Of a DNA stretch of 10,995 bases, positions 1-9,700 are shown one piece after another. Where the stretch lies: contig JAJYSL010000130.1 in NCBI GenBank assembly GCA_021793595.1, positions 1-10,995 on the forward strand, given 5' to 3'. Position numbers and translations under genes: made by a program. The number at the start of each line of letters is the position of its first letter. The stretch's first letter is position 1. The notes below the pieces were generated by a model, which was not told the origin of the DNA, did no database searches, and saw only the letters and a program-made list of their open reading frames with translations. Origin of the DNA: Acidobacteriota bacterium (GTDB lineage: Bacteria; Acidobacteriota; Terriglobia; Terriglobales; Acidobacteriaceae).

Positions 1-487
1 TCAGGCGGGTGGAATACTCTCCCTTGCTGCGCAGCAGGAGCAGAAAAACGGCGATCAATGCGGCAACGGCGACCTGAGCGCCGAATTTGACGCGGGCGGT
101 CAAGCCGAGATTTCGCTTATGGACCACCTTGATGTAGTCGTCGGCAAAGCCGATGCCTCCGAAGCCGACCAGCGCCAGCACCGCCAGCCAGACGAGAGGG
201 TTGGAGAGATCGCTCCAGAGCAGCGTGGGGACTAAAATTGCGACGCAAATCAGCAAGCCGCCCATGGTGGGGGTGCCGGCTTTCTTCTGATGGTCTTTGG
301 GGCCGTCCTCGCGAATGAACTGGCCGATTTGAAACTCGCGCAGCTTTTCAATCAGATAGGGGCCGATGAGCAGGCCGATGAGCAGCGCAGTAAGAGTGGC
401 AAACGCGGTGCGGATCGTCAGGTAGCGAAAGACGCGGAATGCATGGATGTAGACGAATAACTTCTGATAGAGAAGCCAATAGAGCAA
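1..487 (-). CDS. mraY: Phospho-N-acetylmuramoyl-pentapeptide-transferase MraY, N-terminal part (runs off left edge)
   Basis: MraY is an integral membrane enzyme that transfers phospho-MurNAc-pentapeptide from UDP to undecaprenyl phosphate, giving lipid I, the first membrane step of peptidoglycan synthesis. Translating the minus strand gives 162 residues without a stop. They begin MLYWLLYQKLF, and a first hydrophobic segment lies at about residues 22-46. The family signature GTPTMGG is at about 71-77. The Asp pair in GFADDY (D116, D117) matches the conserved metal/catalytic DD of MraY. The family is about 360 residues, so a little under half is present. No ATG is available: an in-frame TGA lies about 27 bases upstream of the TTG at 487-485, and GGAGGT sits just before that TTG. 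MraY usually follows murE/murF in a dcw cluster. Here the upstream neighbour on the same strand is ppdK behind a terminator, so mraY seems to begin its own transcription unit. Confidence 0.95.
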   Translation of the reverse strand, partial: MLYWLLYQKLFVYIHAFRVFRYLTIRTAFATLTALLIGLLIGPYLIEKLREFQIGQFIREDGPKDHQKKAGTPTMGGLLICVAILVPTLLWSDLSNPLVWLAVLALVGFGGIGFADDYIKVVHKRNLGLTARVKFGAQVAVAALIAVFLLLLRSKGEYSTRL

Positions 488-784
488 ATGACCTCCGCGC
501 AGGCTGGATTGCCGAACGTAATTTCAAGTGCGCTTTTCTCAGGCTATAGTAATCGCTGGCGTGGCTCCAAGGACGGGAGCGAAAAAAAGAATCTGCGGAG
601 CGGGTTCCACGGTAGGCAATGGGATGGCGAGACGGCGCGCGGCTCTCAGAATCCCATTGACCCATATTTCAATCTCCTACCCATGGTGCAATTAGCATTG
701 CTCGAACCGGGGCGGACTGGAAGTTCCCATCCTAACTCGCACGGCTTAAGCTGAGCACGACTACTCCAAAAATATCCTCCCCCC
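488..784. other. Non-coding gap between ppdK terminator and mraY
   Basis: About 300 bases with no convincing gene. Small open frames here lack a ribosome site and recognisable residues. The mraY promoter should lie in this gap because the ppdK terminator is just upstream on the same strand. The only -10-like hexamer I see on the minus strand is TACTAT (551-546), and it has no -35 at proper spacing. I therefore do not call a promoter. Confidence 0.5.
491..496 (-). promoter_or_regulatory. Ribosome binding site that fixes the TTG start of mraY
   Basis: On the minus strand the sequence reads GGAGGT, then CAT, then TTG. This is a near-perfect Shine-Dalgarno at short spacing. Together with the in-frame stop a few codons upstream, it leaves TTG as the only reasonable initiator. 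Confidence 0.7.
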
Positions 785-830
785 AAAAAACAATCCGCAT
801 GCAGTTTTCCGTCAGGAAAACAGCATGCGG
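785..830 (-). terminator. Intrinsic terminator of ppdK
   Basis: An inverted repeat has arms at 795-810 and 815-830: 16 bp with one A-A mismatch and a 4-base loop. On the minus strand it is followed by ATTGTTTTTT (T tract is the complement of 785-790). It lies 34 bases past the ppdK stop codon. The other strand has no T tract, so it acts for the minus strand only. Confidence 0.88.
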
Positions 831-863
831 ACGTATCCCACACGAACAGATACAGAAGCTGCG

Positions 864-3638
<2,775 letters not shown>

Positions 3639-3710
3639 TGGAAAATCCTCGCTCCTCATGTTCTTCCGCGGACCGCACCAGACGCGATCCGGCAATCTCC
3701 ACTGCGTTCA

Positions 3711-3730
3711 GGACAGGCTTCTGCCTGTCC
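3711..3730. repeat. Short perfect palindrome, possibly a dispersed intergenic repeat
   Basis: GGACAGGC-TTCT-GCCTGTCC is a perfect 8-bp stem with a 4-base loop, with no T tract on either side, so it is not a terminator. The flanking bases (TTCAGGACAGGC) resemble a palindromic intergenic repeat I recall from many soil-bacterial and metagenome assemblies. Only one copy is in this window, so the repeat identity is inference. It lies in the region upstream of ppdK. Confidence 0.4.
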
Positions 3731-3743
3731 CCGTTCTAAATTC

Positions 3744-3771
3744 AAAAAAAACGCCGGCCAAAGACCGACGT
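3744..3771 (-). terminator. Orphan intrinsic terminator, 106 bases upstream of the ppdK start
   Basis: On the minus strand the 9-bp stem ACGTCGGTC / GGCCGGCGT (two G-U pairs, 3-base loop TTT) runs straight into at least seven T residues (complement of 3744-3750). This is a textbook intrinsic terminator. No minus-strand gene lies upstream of it in the window: the next gene, mntR, is on the plus strand. It may therefore end an unannotated small RNA, or act as an attenuator in a long ppdK leader. Confidence 0.72.
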
Positions 3772-4213
3772 TTGTCATTGCAACTGAAAATTGTAGGCAG
3801 AGCCGCCTGCGGCACTCCCGAATAGAACCGCTGGAACGTATACGGGTACCGTCATCTGGAATCTCGCTTCGTCCACATCTCACTCTTCGTTTTCAGCATA
3901 TTCTCACGCCAAATCGCTTGTCGTCGGTGTTCGCCGTCACAAGGAAATGGTCCAGGCGCGCGCAAATCGCCACCCGGGCCGCTTTCCGTAGCGCAGGGAG
4001 TGAGCTGAAGTAACCATTTTATGCCTTCGCGGGCGCGATTGGAAAGGTTCCGTCATCCGTCCGCCATGGATCCACCGTGTATCCCCGTCTGTCTCACAGC
4101 GAAAATCCCTTTCCGGCTCGCCTCCGAGGGGCGATCGACCTGCTCCCGGGAGAAAATTGAGACTCCGGCCGGAACCATTTTGCGCCACCGATTCGGACTT
4201 TAATTTTCGATGC
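3772..4213. other. Non-coding stretch between ppdK and the mntR control region
   Basis: About 440 bases in which I find no supportable gene. Two minus-strand open frames (75 and 93 codons) have no convincing ribosome site and no recognisable residues. No tRNA, rRNA or riboswitch consensus that I know is visible. The stretch must contain the 5' end of whatever RNA stops at the 3744-3771 terminator. A 7-base segment at 3922-3928 repeats the CGTCGGT sense of one terminator arm and could pair competitively, but a match of this size can arise by chance. Confidence 0.5.
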
Positions 4214-4291
4214 GGCAACCCCCGGAAAAACTGGTTGCCTTAGCAACCAGATGGCTTCTTTTTTGACGAAGATAGTTGCCAAGGCAACCAG
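4214..4291 (+). promoter_or_regulatory. Cluster of inverted GGTTGCC/GGCAACC half-sites, probable MntR operator region
   Basis: Five half-sites lie within 78 bases: GGCAACC at 4214-4220, GGTTGCC at 4233-4239, GCAACC at 4243-4248, GTTGCC at 4275-4280 and GGCAACC at 4283-4289. They form two palindromes: CTGGTTGC-CTTA-GCAACCAG (4231-4250, perfect 8-bp arms) and GTTGCC-AA-GGCAAC (4275-4288). The outer segments 4226-4248 and 4275-4296 are also inverted copies of each other with one or two mismatches. DtxR/MntR-family dimers bind palindromes of this size, and the next gene encodes such a regulator. Assignment to MntR is inferred. A possible -35 (TTGACG, 4263-4268) lies between the palindromes but has no clear -10. 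Confidence 0.6.
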
Positions 4292-4347
4292 TTTTTCGGC
4301 CCCGCTCTGTCCCCTGGAATCTCACCCCAGAATGCCTGGAAATTTCT

Positions 4348-4383
4348 CCGCCTCTCGCCATGGAATACCATGGCGAGAGGCGG
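4348..4383. repeat. Perfect 16-bp inverted repeat (hairpin) just upstream of mntR
   Basis: The left arm 4348-4363 and right arm 4368-4383 are exact reverse complements with a 4-base AATA loop. No T tract follows on the plus strand (CAGCTTGC), so it is not a standard terminator. It ends 28 bases before the chosen mntR ATG and buries an alternative ATG at 4370 in its right arm. If transcribed, it would form a very stable leader hairpin. It could also be a protein-binding palindrome. Confidence 0.8.
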
Positions 4384-4411
4384 CAGCTTGCTCGCTCCGG
4401 AGCCGGAACGC

Positions 4412-5083
4412 ATGACGAAAGAAGCCATCACCATTTCCAAAGAGGATTATTTGAAGGCCATTCTGGAGGCCGAATCGGAAGGCCAGACCGTCATTTCGTC
4501 TACATTGGCCCATTGGCTTTCGGTTTCGCCGCCCGCCGTTACCATGGCGCTGAAGCGTTTGAAGCGCGATGGCTACGTGGAAGTAAAAGCCGACGGCATT
4601 GTGCGCCTGACGCCCAAAGGCAAAGAAACCGCCTATCACACCGCGCGGCGTCATCATCTGATCGAGCGCATGTTGTCGGAAATGTTCGGCATGGATTGGT
4701 ATCGCGTACACGATGAGGCGGAGCGCCTGGAACATGCGGTTTCTCCGGCCTTTGAAGCCAAGTTGATCGAAAAACTTGGAGAAAAGGGCACCTGCCCGCA
4801 CGGCAATTCCATTCTTCCGGAAAGTCCGGAAGAGCTGCGCCAACGCGGCCTGGTGCCGCTATTCGACGCCGTGCAGGATGCCAAATACACCGTGTCTTGC
4901 TTGTACGAGCGGGACCCCAAACTGCTGATGTTTCTGCACCATTCCGGCATAGGCCCGGATGCGCGGGTGCAGGTGCTGGAGCGAAACTACGATGAGACCG
5001 TAACCATCCAAACGCCTTCCGGAACCATCACACTTGGAAGGCCCGCGGCCGAAAAAGTCTGGGTCAAGCGGCGTAAGCGGTGA
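4412..5083 (+). CDS. mntR: Manganese-dependent transcriptional regulator, DtxR/MntR family
   Basis: DtxR/MntR repressors bind operator DNA when loaded with Mn(II) or Fe(II). The 223-residue product has an N-terminal winged helix (about 8-70, with SVSPPAVTMALKRL as recognition region and a wing ending LTPKG). A dimerisation/metal domain follows (about 72-140), then a C-terminal SH3/FeoA-like domain (about 148-215), so it is the longer three-domain type. Candidate ligands by alignment from memory are D12, H81, E85, H100, E104, E107 and H108. D12 and E104 replace the Met10 and Cys102 of DtxR, which is the MntR-like pattern and favours manganese. Residue 15 is Lys where Bacillus MntR has Glu11. 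The ATG at 4412 was chosen because GGAG precedes it by 9 bases; the in-frame ATG at 4370 has no ribosome site and lies within a hairpin. The adjacent Nramp transporter supports the manganese role. Confidence 0.9.
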   Translation: MTKEAITISKEDYLKAILEAESEGQTVISSTLAHWLSVSPPAVTMALKRLKRDGYVEVKADGIVRLTPKGKETAYHTARRHHLIERMLSEMFGMDWYRVHDEAERLEHAVSPAFEAKLIEKLGEKGTCPHGNSILPESPEELRQRGLVPLFDAVQDAKYTVSCLYERDPKLLMFLHHSGIGPDARVQVLERNYDETVTIQTPSGTITLGRPAAEKVWVKRRKR

Positions 5084-5088
5084 GCACG

Positions 5089-5133
5089 AATTAACATTTC
5101 CAATTAACTATCGTTAATCACCTGTGGCATACT
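5089..5133 (+). promoter_or_regulatory. Palindrome and possible promoter between mntR and mntH
   Basis: ATTAAC-TATC-GTTAAT (5103-5118) is a perfect 6-bp inverted repeat. A further AATTAAC copy at 5089-5095 lies 13 bases before the one at 5102-5108. A weak sigma70-like pair TTAACT (5104-5109) and CATACT (5128-5133), 18 bases apart, overlaps the palindrome, as expected of an operator over a promoter. The motif differs from the TTGCC-type sites ahead of mntR, so it may bind another regulator. Promoter call is tentative. Confidence 0.35.
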
Positions 5134-5157
5134 GCAGTAAGAGGTTGATTTCGCAGC

Positions 5158-6498
5158 ATGCCAGGAGCCCCATCCCAGGTTGAATCGGTATCGCCGTCAC
5201 GCCGGCCTTCCCTGCCGGACGTGTTTTCCAGCGTGCCGGTTTCGAATTCTCCCCATCTTTGGCGGCGGGCGCTTGGGTTTATCGGTCCCGGCTTCCTTAT
5301 CTCCGTAGGCTATATGGACCCGGGCAACTGGGCCACGGACCTGGCCGCCGGATCCAGCTTCGGCTATAAGCTGTTATTCGCCATCATGATCTCCAATCTG
5401 CTGGCGATTCTGCTGCAGGGTCTTTCGGTGAAGCTCGGGGTGGCCACCGAGCGCGATCTGGCCCAGGCCTGCCGCGAACATTACAGCAGGCGCATCAACA
5501 TTGCACTTTGGATCTTCGCCGAAATTGCGATTGCAGCCTGCGACCTGGCGGAGGTGATCGGCTCTGCGATTGCTTTGCAGCTTCTGTTCGGCGTTCCGCT
5601 TCTGGCGGGCGTGTTGATCACGAGTCTCGATGTCCTGCTGATTCTGCTGCTGCAGAACCGAGGATTCCGCTATCTGGAAGCGGTAGTGATGGTGTTGATC
5701 GCCACCATCGGCGTGATGTTCGCCATTGAGATTTTTTTCTCGCATCCGCAATGGGGCGCCATCGCCTGGAATTTGCTGATTCCCTCGCATGCAATTCTGA
5801 CCAATGGAGGCATGCTCTATATTGCGATCGGCATTCTGGGGGCAACGGTGATGCCGCACAATTTGTATCTGCACTCTTCGATTGTGCAGACGCGGGATTA
5901 TCCGCGCACCTCGAAAGGCAAGCGCGAGGCGATCTGGCTGGCGAACCTGGATTCCGCGGTTGCACTGACCCTGGCGTTGTTCGTGAATGCCGCCATTTTG
6001 ATTGTGGCGGCTGCCGTCTTCCATCGCAGCGGCCACGACGAAGTGGCGGAGATCGGCCAGGCATACAAGCTGCTAACCCCACTGCTGGGCGTGGCCGGAG
6101 CCAGCACCATGTTTGCAGTTGCGTTGTTGGCTTCCGGACAAAATTCGACGGTGACAGGCACATTGGCGGGCCAGGTGGTGATGGAAGGTTTTCTAAATCT
6201 GAAGCTGCCTCCCTGGCAGCGACGGTTGCTCACTCGCCTGTTGGCGATTGTGCCAACGGTGATTGTGACGGCGTTATGGGGCATGTCGGGCACGGCGCGA
6301 TTGCTGATTTTGAGTCAGGTGATCTTAAGCATGCAATTAAGCTTTGCCGTATTCCCGCTGGTCGCCTTCACCGGCAGCCGGGAGAAGATGGGTGAGTTCG
6401 TGAACGGAATCGGGCTGCGCATTCTTGGGTGGTCTTCGGCCGTCTTTATCGCCGCCTTGAATGGCTGGCTCCTGATCCAGGTCTTCCGCGGGCATTAG
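5158..6498 (+). CDS. mntH: Nramp-family divalent metal transporter MntH (manganese uptake)
   Basis: MntH is an inner-membrane proton-coupled importer of Mn(II), which also carries Fe(II) and related metals. The 446-residue product is strongly hydrophobic with about 11 membrane segments after a soluble N-terminal tail of about 35 residues. It carries the Nramp signatures: DPGN in TM1 (D54, N57) and ATVMPHN in TM6 (A229, M232, H234). The TM6 Met is the residue known to favour Mn/Fe over Mg/Ca. [12 protein letters not shown], near residue 330, is another conserved block. The ATG at 5158 is the only early in-frame Met; the nearest Shine-Dalgarno-like AAGAGG is about 13 bases away, which is long. 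The gene lies 74 bases after mntR on the same strand, and a palindrome in the gap suggests either its own promoter or co-regulation with mntR. Confidence 0.96.
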   Translation: MPGAPSQVESVSPSRRPSLPDVFSSVPVSNSPHLWRRALGFIGPGFLISVGYMDPGNWATDLAAGSSFGYKLLFAIMISNLLAILLQGLSVKLGVATERDLAQACREHYSRRINIALWIFAEIAIAACDLAEVIGSAIALQLLFGVPLLAGVLITSLDVLLILLLQNRGFRYLEAVVMVLIATIGVMFAIEIFFSHPQWGAIAWNLLIPSHAILTNGGMLYIAIGILGATVMPHNLYLHSSIVQTRDYPRTSKGKREAIWLANLDSAVALTLALFVNAAILIVAAAVFHRSGHDEVAEIGQAYKLLTPLLGVAGASTMFAVALLASGQNSTVTGTLAGQVVMEGFLNLKLPPWQRRLLTRLLAIVPTVIVTALWGMSGTARLLILSQVILSMQLSFAVFPLVAFTGSREKMGEFVNGIGLRILGWSSAVFIAALNGWLLIQVFRGH

Positions 6499-6609
6499 CG
6501 CGAAGAATTTGCCCTAAGCCACCTGTTCTCTCCCCAGCGCATCCATGAACCTAAGCGGCACGGGTTGCCGCCGGCGGGAGTTTTTGCCGATTTTGGAGAG
6601 CGAGGAAGC

Positions 6610-6816
6610 ATGGGGAACACGGATAGCGACAAGGTTGAGCATCGCAAGGAGGAGCAGAAACATTCGGTGCAGCCGTCCGGCTACGATGGCAAGAGCCCCG
6701 CTACCGCCGGACCGGGTGGCGATCCTGCGGTGCGGAGTCCCACGCCCGAGACGGAAAAAGGGGGAATCAATCCTTCAGCACCGAATGACGTGAACCGGAC
6801 GCCGGACCGGAAGTAA
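6610..6816 (+). CDS. Small hydrophilic hypothetical protein
   Basis: A 68-residue open frame begins MGNTDSDKVEHRKEE and is rich in Asp, Glu, Lys, Pro and Gly, with no membrane segment, signal peptide or Cys. It looks intrinsically disordered. I do not recognise a family. Support for a real gene comes from GGAG and GAGGA just upstream of the ATG at 6610 and a third codon position mostly G or C, like the neighbouring genes. An in-frame ATG at 6565 would add 15 residues with less support. Its last 50 bases overlap the 3' end of ligD on the other strand, an unusual convergent overlap that lowers confidence. It follows mntH by 111 bases on the same strand. Confidence 0.5.
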   Translation: MGNTDSDKVEHRKEEQKHSVQPSGYDGKSPATAGPGGDPAVRSPTPETEKGGINPSAPNDVNRTPDRK

Positions 6817-9697
6817 GTCGCTCCAGAGCGTCGACGGGAATGGATTGACGTTTGCTGAGCATTGCTTTCCATGGATCATGCCGCAGGCGAGTCTTCCATT
6901 CGGGAAAATCCGCAACCAGGAATCGCGGCGGCTTACGAGCATCGAGTTCCTTCCAATCCAATGGAACCGCGCATGGCGCGCCATGGCGAGCCCGGGGCGA
7001 AAAGGGCGCAATAGAGGTTGCTCCTCGTTCATTGCGCAAATAATCGACGAAGATTTTTCCGTGTCGTGCGGCCTTGGTCATCTTGATGAGATAGAGATCT
7101 TGGTTGTCGGCTTCCATCTGACGAGCGATGGCCAGCGCAAACTCCTTGATGACGGGCCACTCGTGTTCTGGCTGGATTGGAGCCACGATATGCAGCCCTT
7201 TGCCGCCCGTGGTTTTCAGAAAACTCTCCAGCTTGTATTGCTTCAGTCGAGAACGAACTTCTTTCGCGCTTTCGGCCAGCGTGGCCCAACGGATGGCTTC
7301 GTCCGGATCCAGATCGAACACGAGACGATCGGGCTTTTCGATGTCTGTGTTGCTAGAGCCCCAGGGATGAATCTCCAGGACGCCCATCTGCGCCAGTCCG
7401 GCCAGGCCCAGCTCGCCGGAGAGCGTGATGTAGGACTCGACCACGCCGCTGCGGCGTCCTCGGATATCAATGCCCTCGATCCCTTCGGGCAGATTTTCCG
7501 TGACATGTTTCTGAAAGAAGCAGGGCTTGGTGCTGCCTTGCGGGCAGCGAACGATGCTGAGCGGGCGATGGACGATGTGCGGCAACATGTGGTCGCGCAC
7601 GGACCAGAAATAGTCAGCCAGCTCGCGCTTGGTCAGACCGGATTCTTCATCCACCTGCTTGTCAGGATGGGTAAGAGGAATGGGAAATGCATCTTGTGAG
7701 TTGGCGGAAGGGCGCGGGTTGTTTTTTGCCACAGTGGAGCGTGGGGCAGAGCTGCGGGCACGGCGGGCTGGCGCGAGGGAGTTGGCGGCGGTGCGTTTAC
7801 TGGGCGAAGTTTTGGCGGCAGCCGACGGAGGATTTTTCTTTTTGTGTGAGCGGTGATTCGTGGGGGCATCGACGGGCTGCTCACGCGTGACTTGCGTGGC
7901 GGGCTTATCTTCGCGCAGCCCCTGGAACGATGCCTGACGCACCAGATTGTCGGCGGTCCAGGTGGCAAACTTTACCTCGCACACGTACCCGGGCTGGACC
8001 CATTGGGCATCCCGAGAGGCATCCGCTGGAACGGCGGCAAAAGCTGGGCACGGCTGACGAATTTCTTCCAGACGCTGGCGCATGTCGCGGCGCGCCTGCT
8101 GGGTGAATCCGGTGCCGGTGCGGCCGGCATAGATCAACTTGTCGTCGCGATAATAGCCGAGCAGGAGAGCGCCGATTCCCACGCCGGTTTTGGATGGCGG
8201 AGTAAACCCGCCGATGACAAACTCCTGCTGCCGGACGCATTTGATCTTGAGCCACGTACCGCTTCGACCGGACGAATAGGGCGCGGAAGCATTTTTCGAA
8301 ACAATGCCTTCCGCGCCGAGCTTGCAAGCGTGTTGAAAGACCTGGGCTCCCCGCGCCCCCAGATGTTGGCTGTAACGAAGGGTGGCTGCGTCTTTGTCGG
8401 CCGCCGTGGCGCGGGCCAGGATTTGCTCCAGAATTTCCTTGCGCCGCACCAGCGGAAGACCGCGCAGATTGTGTCCGTTCAGGTGGAGCAGATCGAAGAT
8501 GACGTAGGTGAGGGTCTTCTTCTTGCTTTCTTGAAACGCTGCCTGCAGATCCGCAAAACTGGTTTTCCCTTCGGCATCGAAGACCACTACTTCGCCATCG
8601 AGAAGCGCGGATTCGACCGGTAATTTTGCCAGGGTTGCGGCAATATCGGGCATGCGATGGGTCCAGTCGAGACCGACGCGCGTGAGGAGAGTCGCGGTGG
8701 GAGACTTTTTCCCGCGCGGAGTTTCGATGTGGCCCTGGATGCGATAGCCGTCGAGCTTCAACTCATGGATCCACTCGGAACCGGCGGGGGCTTCCGCGAC
8801 CTGCGTGGCCAATTGCGGCGGCACAAATTTCGGGAGAGATTCCTGCGGAGTGCCTTTCAGGTCAAGCTGGAGCGGCGAGACAGCAGGTGAATTCGCGCGC
8901 TTTGCAACGGGAGACCTGGTGTCGTGCGATGCGCGCGACGACTTTTTGGCGGAAGCGGACGACAACTTTTTCGGCGCGGCGGGAGGCGATTTTTTGCTGG
9001 CCTTCTGGCGCCGACTGCCTTGCGAATCCCACACGTGATCCTGATTGGCCGCAATGGCATCCAGGTCGCGCCCAGTGACAACGCTGTTGGGTTCTTCCTC
9101 CGTAACAGTGGGATCGTCTGGGCCGCGTTCATTGCCATCGTGTTCCTTGATGAGGAGCCAGTTCGGTTTTGTTTCCTGGTCAGCCTTGCCGCCCATGCGG
9201 ACCAGAGCCCAGTCGCCATGCAACTTTTTCCCGTACAGAGTAAATTTCAAGTGCCCCTTGGCCAGCCCCTCATCCACATCGCCGTGGGGCACCCAGGTTC
9301 CCTGGTCCCACAGCATGACGGTGCCGCCGCCGTACTGGCCCTTGGGAATGATGCCTTCAAAGCCGCCGTACTCAATGGGATGATCTTCGACCTGGACCGC
9401 GAGCCGCTTGTCGCCGGGATAATAGCTGGGACCTTTGGTGACGGCCCAGCTTTTCAGAACGCCGCGCCAGCCCAGACGAAAATCGTAATGGAGGCGCATG
9501 GCCGCGTGCTTTTGAATGACGAAGGGCAGCGAGGACTCTTTGGCAGTCGCGGATTGTTTCGACTTTTTGGCTGAGCTTCCGCGGGGCTCCGCAGTGGCGT
9601 CGAAGTTGCGCATGGAACGGTAGCGGGCGAGCTGGCGATCGACGGCATCGGAGCTGCGTGCGGGCAAGGATGGCTTTTTGCGGGGTGCGGTCTTCAT
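6767..9697 (-). CDS. ligD: Multifunctional ATP-dependent DNA ligase LigD (phosphoesterase-ligase-polymerase)
   Basis: LigD is the bacterial non-homologous end-joining enzyme that trims 3' ends, fills gaps and seals breaks held by Ku. The 976 residues run in Pseudomonas-type order. The 3'-phosphoesterase is at about 55-190, with QKH...RLHYDFR giving H64, H70 and D72, and VEDHP giving H106. The ATP-dependent ligase is at about 290-595: adenylated Lys K314 in ELKLDGYR, LLDGEVVVFD, EGIVSKN with K468, and WLKIK with K484/K486. The primase-like polymerase is at about 680-955: metal motif DLDP (D795, D797), TTGGKGLH, and FVDYLRN. All key residues are present, so all three activities should be intact. 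Two Lys/Ala/Ser/Pro-rich linkers (about 225-275 and 600-670) account for much of the excess over the roughly 840 residues of the Pseudomonas enzyme. The start is 3 bases after the ku stop with no clear ribosome site, which suggests translational coupling. Confidence 0.97.
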   Translation of the reverse strand: MKTAPRKKPSLPARSSDAVDRQLARYRSMRNFDATAEPRGSSAKKSKQSATAKESSLPFVIQKHAAMRLHYDFRLGWRGVLKSWAVTKGPSYYPGDKRLAVQVEDHPIEYGGFEGIIPKGQYGGGTVMLWDQGTWVPHGDVDEGLAKGHLKFTLYGKKLHGDWALVRMGGKADQETKPNWLLIKEHDGNERGPDDPTVTEEEPNSVVTGRDLDAIAANQDHVWDSQGSRRQKASKKSPPAAPKKLSSASAKKSSRASHDTRSPVAKRANSPAVSPLQLDLKGTPQESLPKFVPPQLATQVAEAPAGSEWIHELKLDGYRIQGHIETPRGKKSPTATLLTRVGLDWTHRMPDIAATLAKLPVESALLDGEVVVFDAEGKTSFADLQAAFQESKKKTLTYVIFDLLHLNGHNLRGLPLVRRKEILEQILARATAADKDAATLRYSQHLGARGAQVFQHACKLGAEGIVSKNASAPYSSGRSGTWLKIKCVRQQEFVIGGFTPPSKTGVGIGALLLGYYRDDKLIYAGRTGTGFTQQARRDMRQRLEEIRQPCPAFAAVPADASRDAQWVQPGYVCEVKFATWTADNLVRQASFQGLREDKPATQVTREQPVDAPTNHRSHKKKNPPSAAAKTSPSKRTAANSLAPARRARSSAPRSTVAKNNPRPSANSQDAFPIPLTHPDKQVDEESGLTKRELADYFWSVRDHMLPHIVHRPLSIVRCPQGSTKPCFFQKHVTENLPEGIEGIDIRGRRSGVVESYITLSGELGLAGLAQMGVLEIHPWGSSNTDIEKPDRLVFDLDPDEAIRWATLAESAKEVRSRLKQYKLESFLKTTGGKGLHIVAPIQPEHEWPVIKEFALAIARQMEADNQDLYLIKMTKAARHGKIFVDYLRNERGATSIAPFSPRARHGAPCAVPLDWKELDARKPPRFLVADFPEWKTRLRHDPWKAMLSKRQSIPVDALERLTSGPASGSRHSVLKD

Positions 9698-9700
9698 GGG

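Noticed and set aside
546..551. TACTAT as -10 of an mraY promoter on the minus strand
   Set aside because: The nearest -35-like TTGGAG is only 13 bases away and no match exists at 16-18 bases.
3656..3883. 75-codon minus-strand frame upstream of ppdK
   Set aside because: It runs through the orphan terminator and the palindromic repeat, and its composition is that of translated repeat sequence.
3937..4218. 93-codon minus-strand frame in the ppdK-mntR gap
   Set aside because: TTG start without a ribosome site, no recognisable residues, unusual Arg/Ser/Gly/Trp composition.
6555..6585. Possible mntH terminator (GCGGCA-CGGGT-TGCCGC, then TTTTT)
   Set aside because: The stem is only 6 bp and the five T residues are separated from it by 9 GC-rich bases, so it does not fit an intrinsic terminator well.
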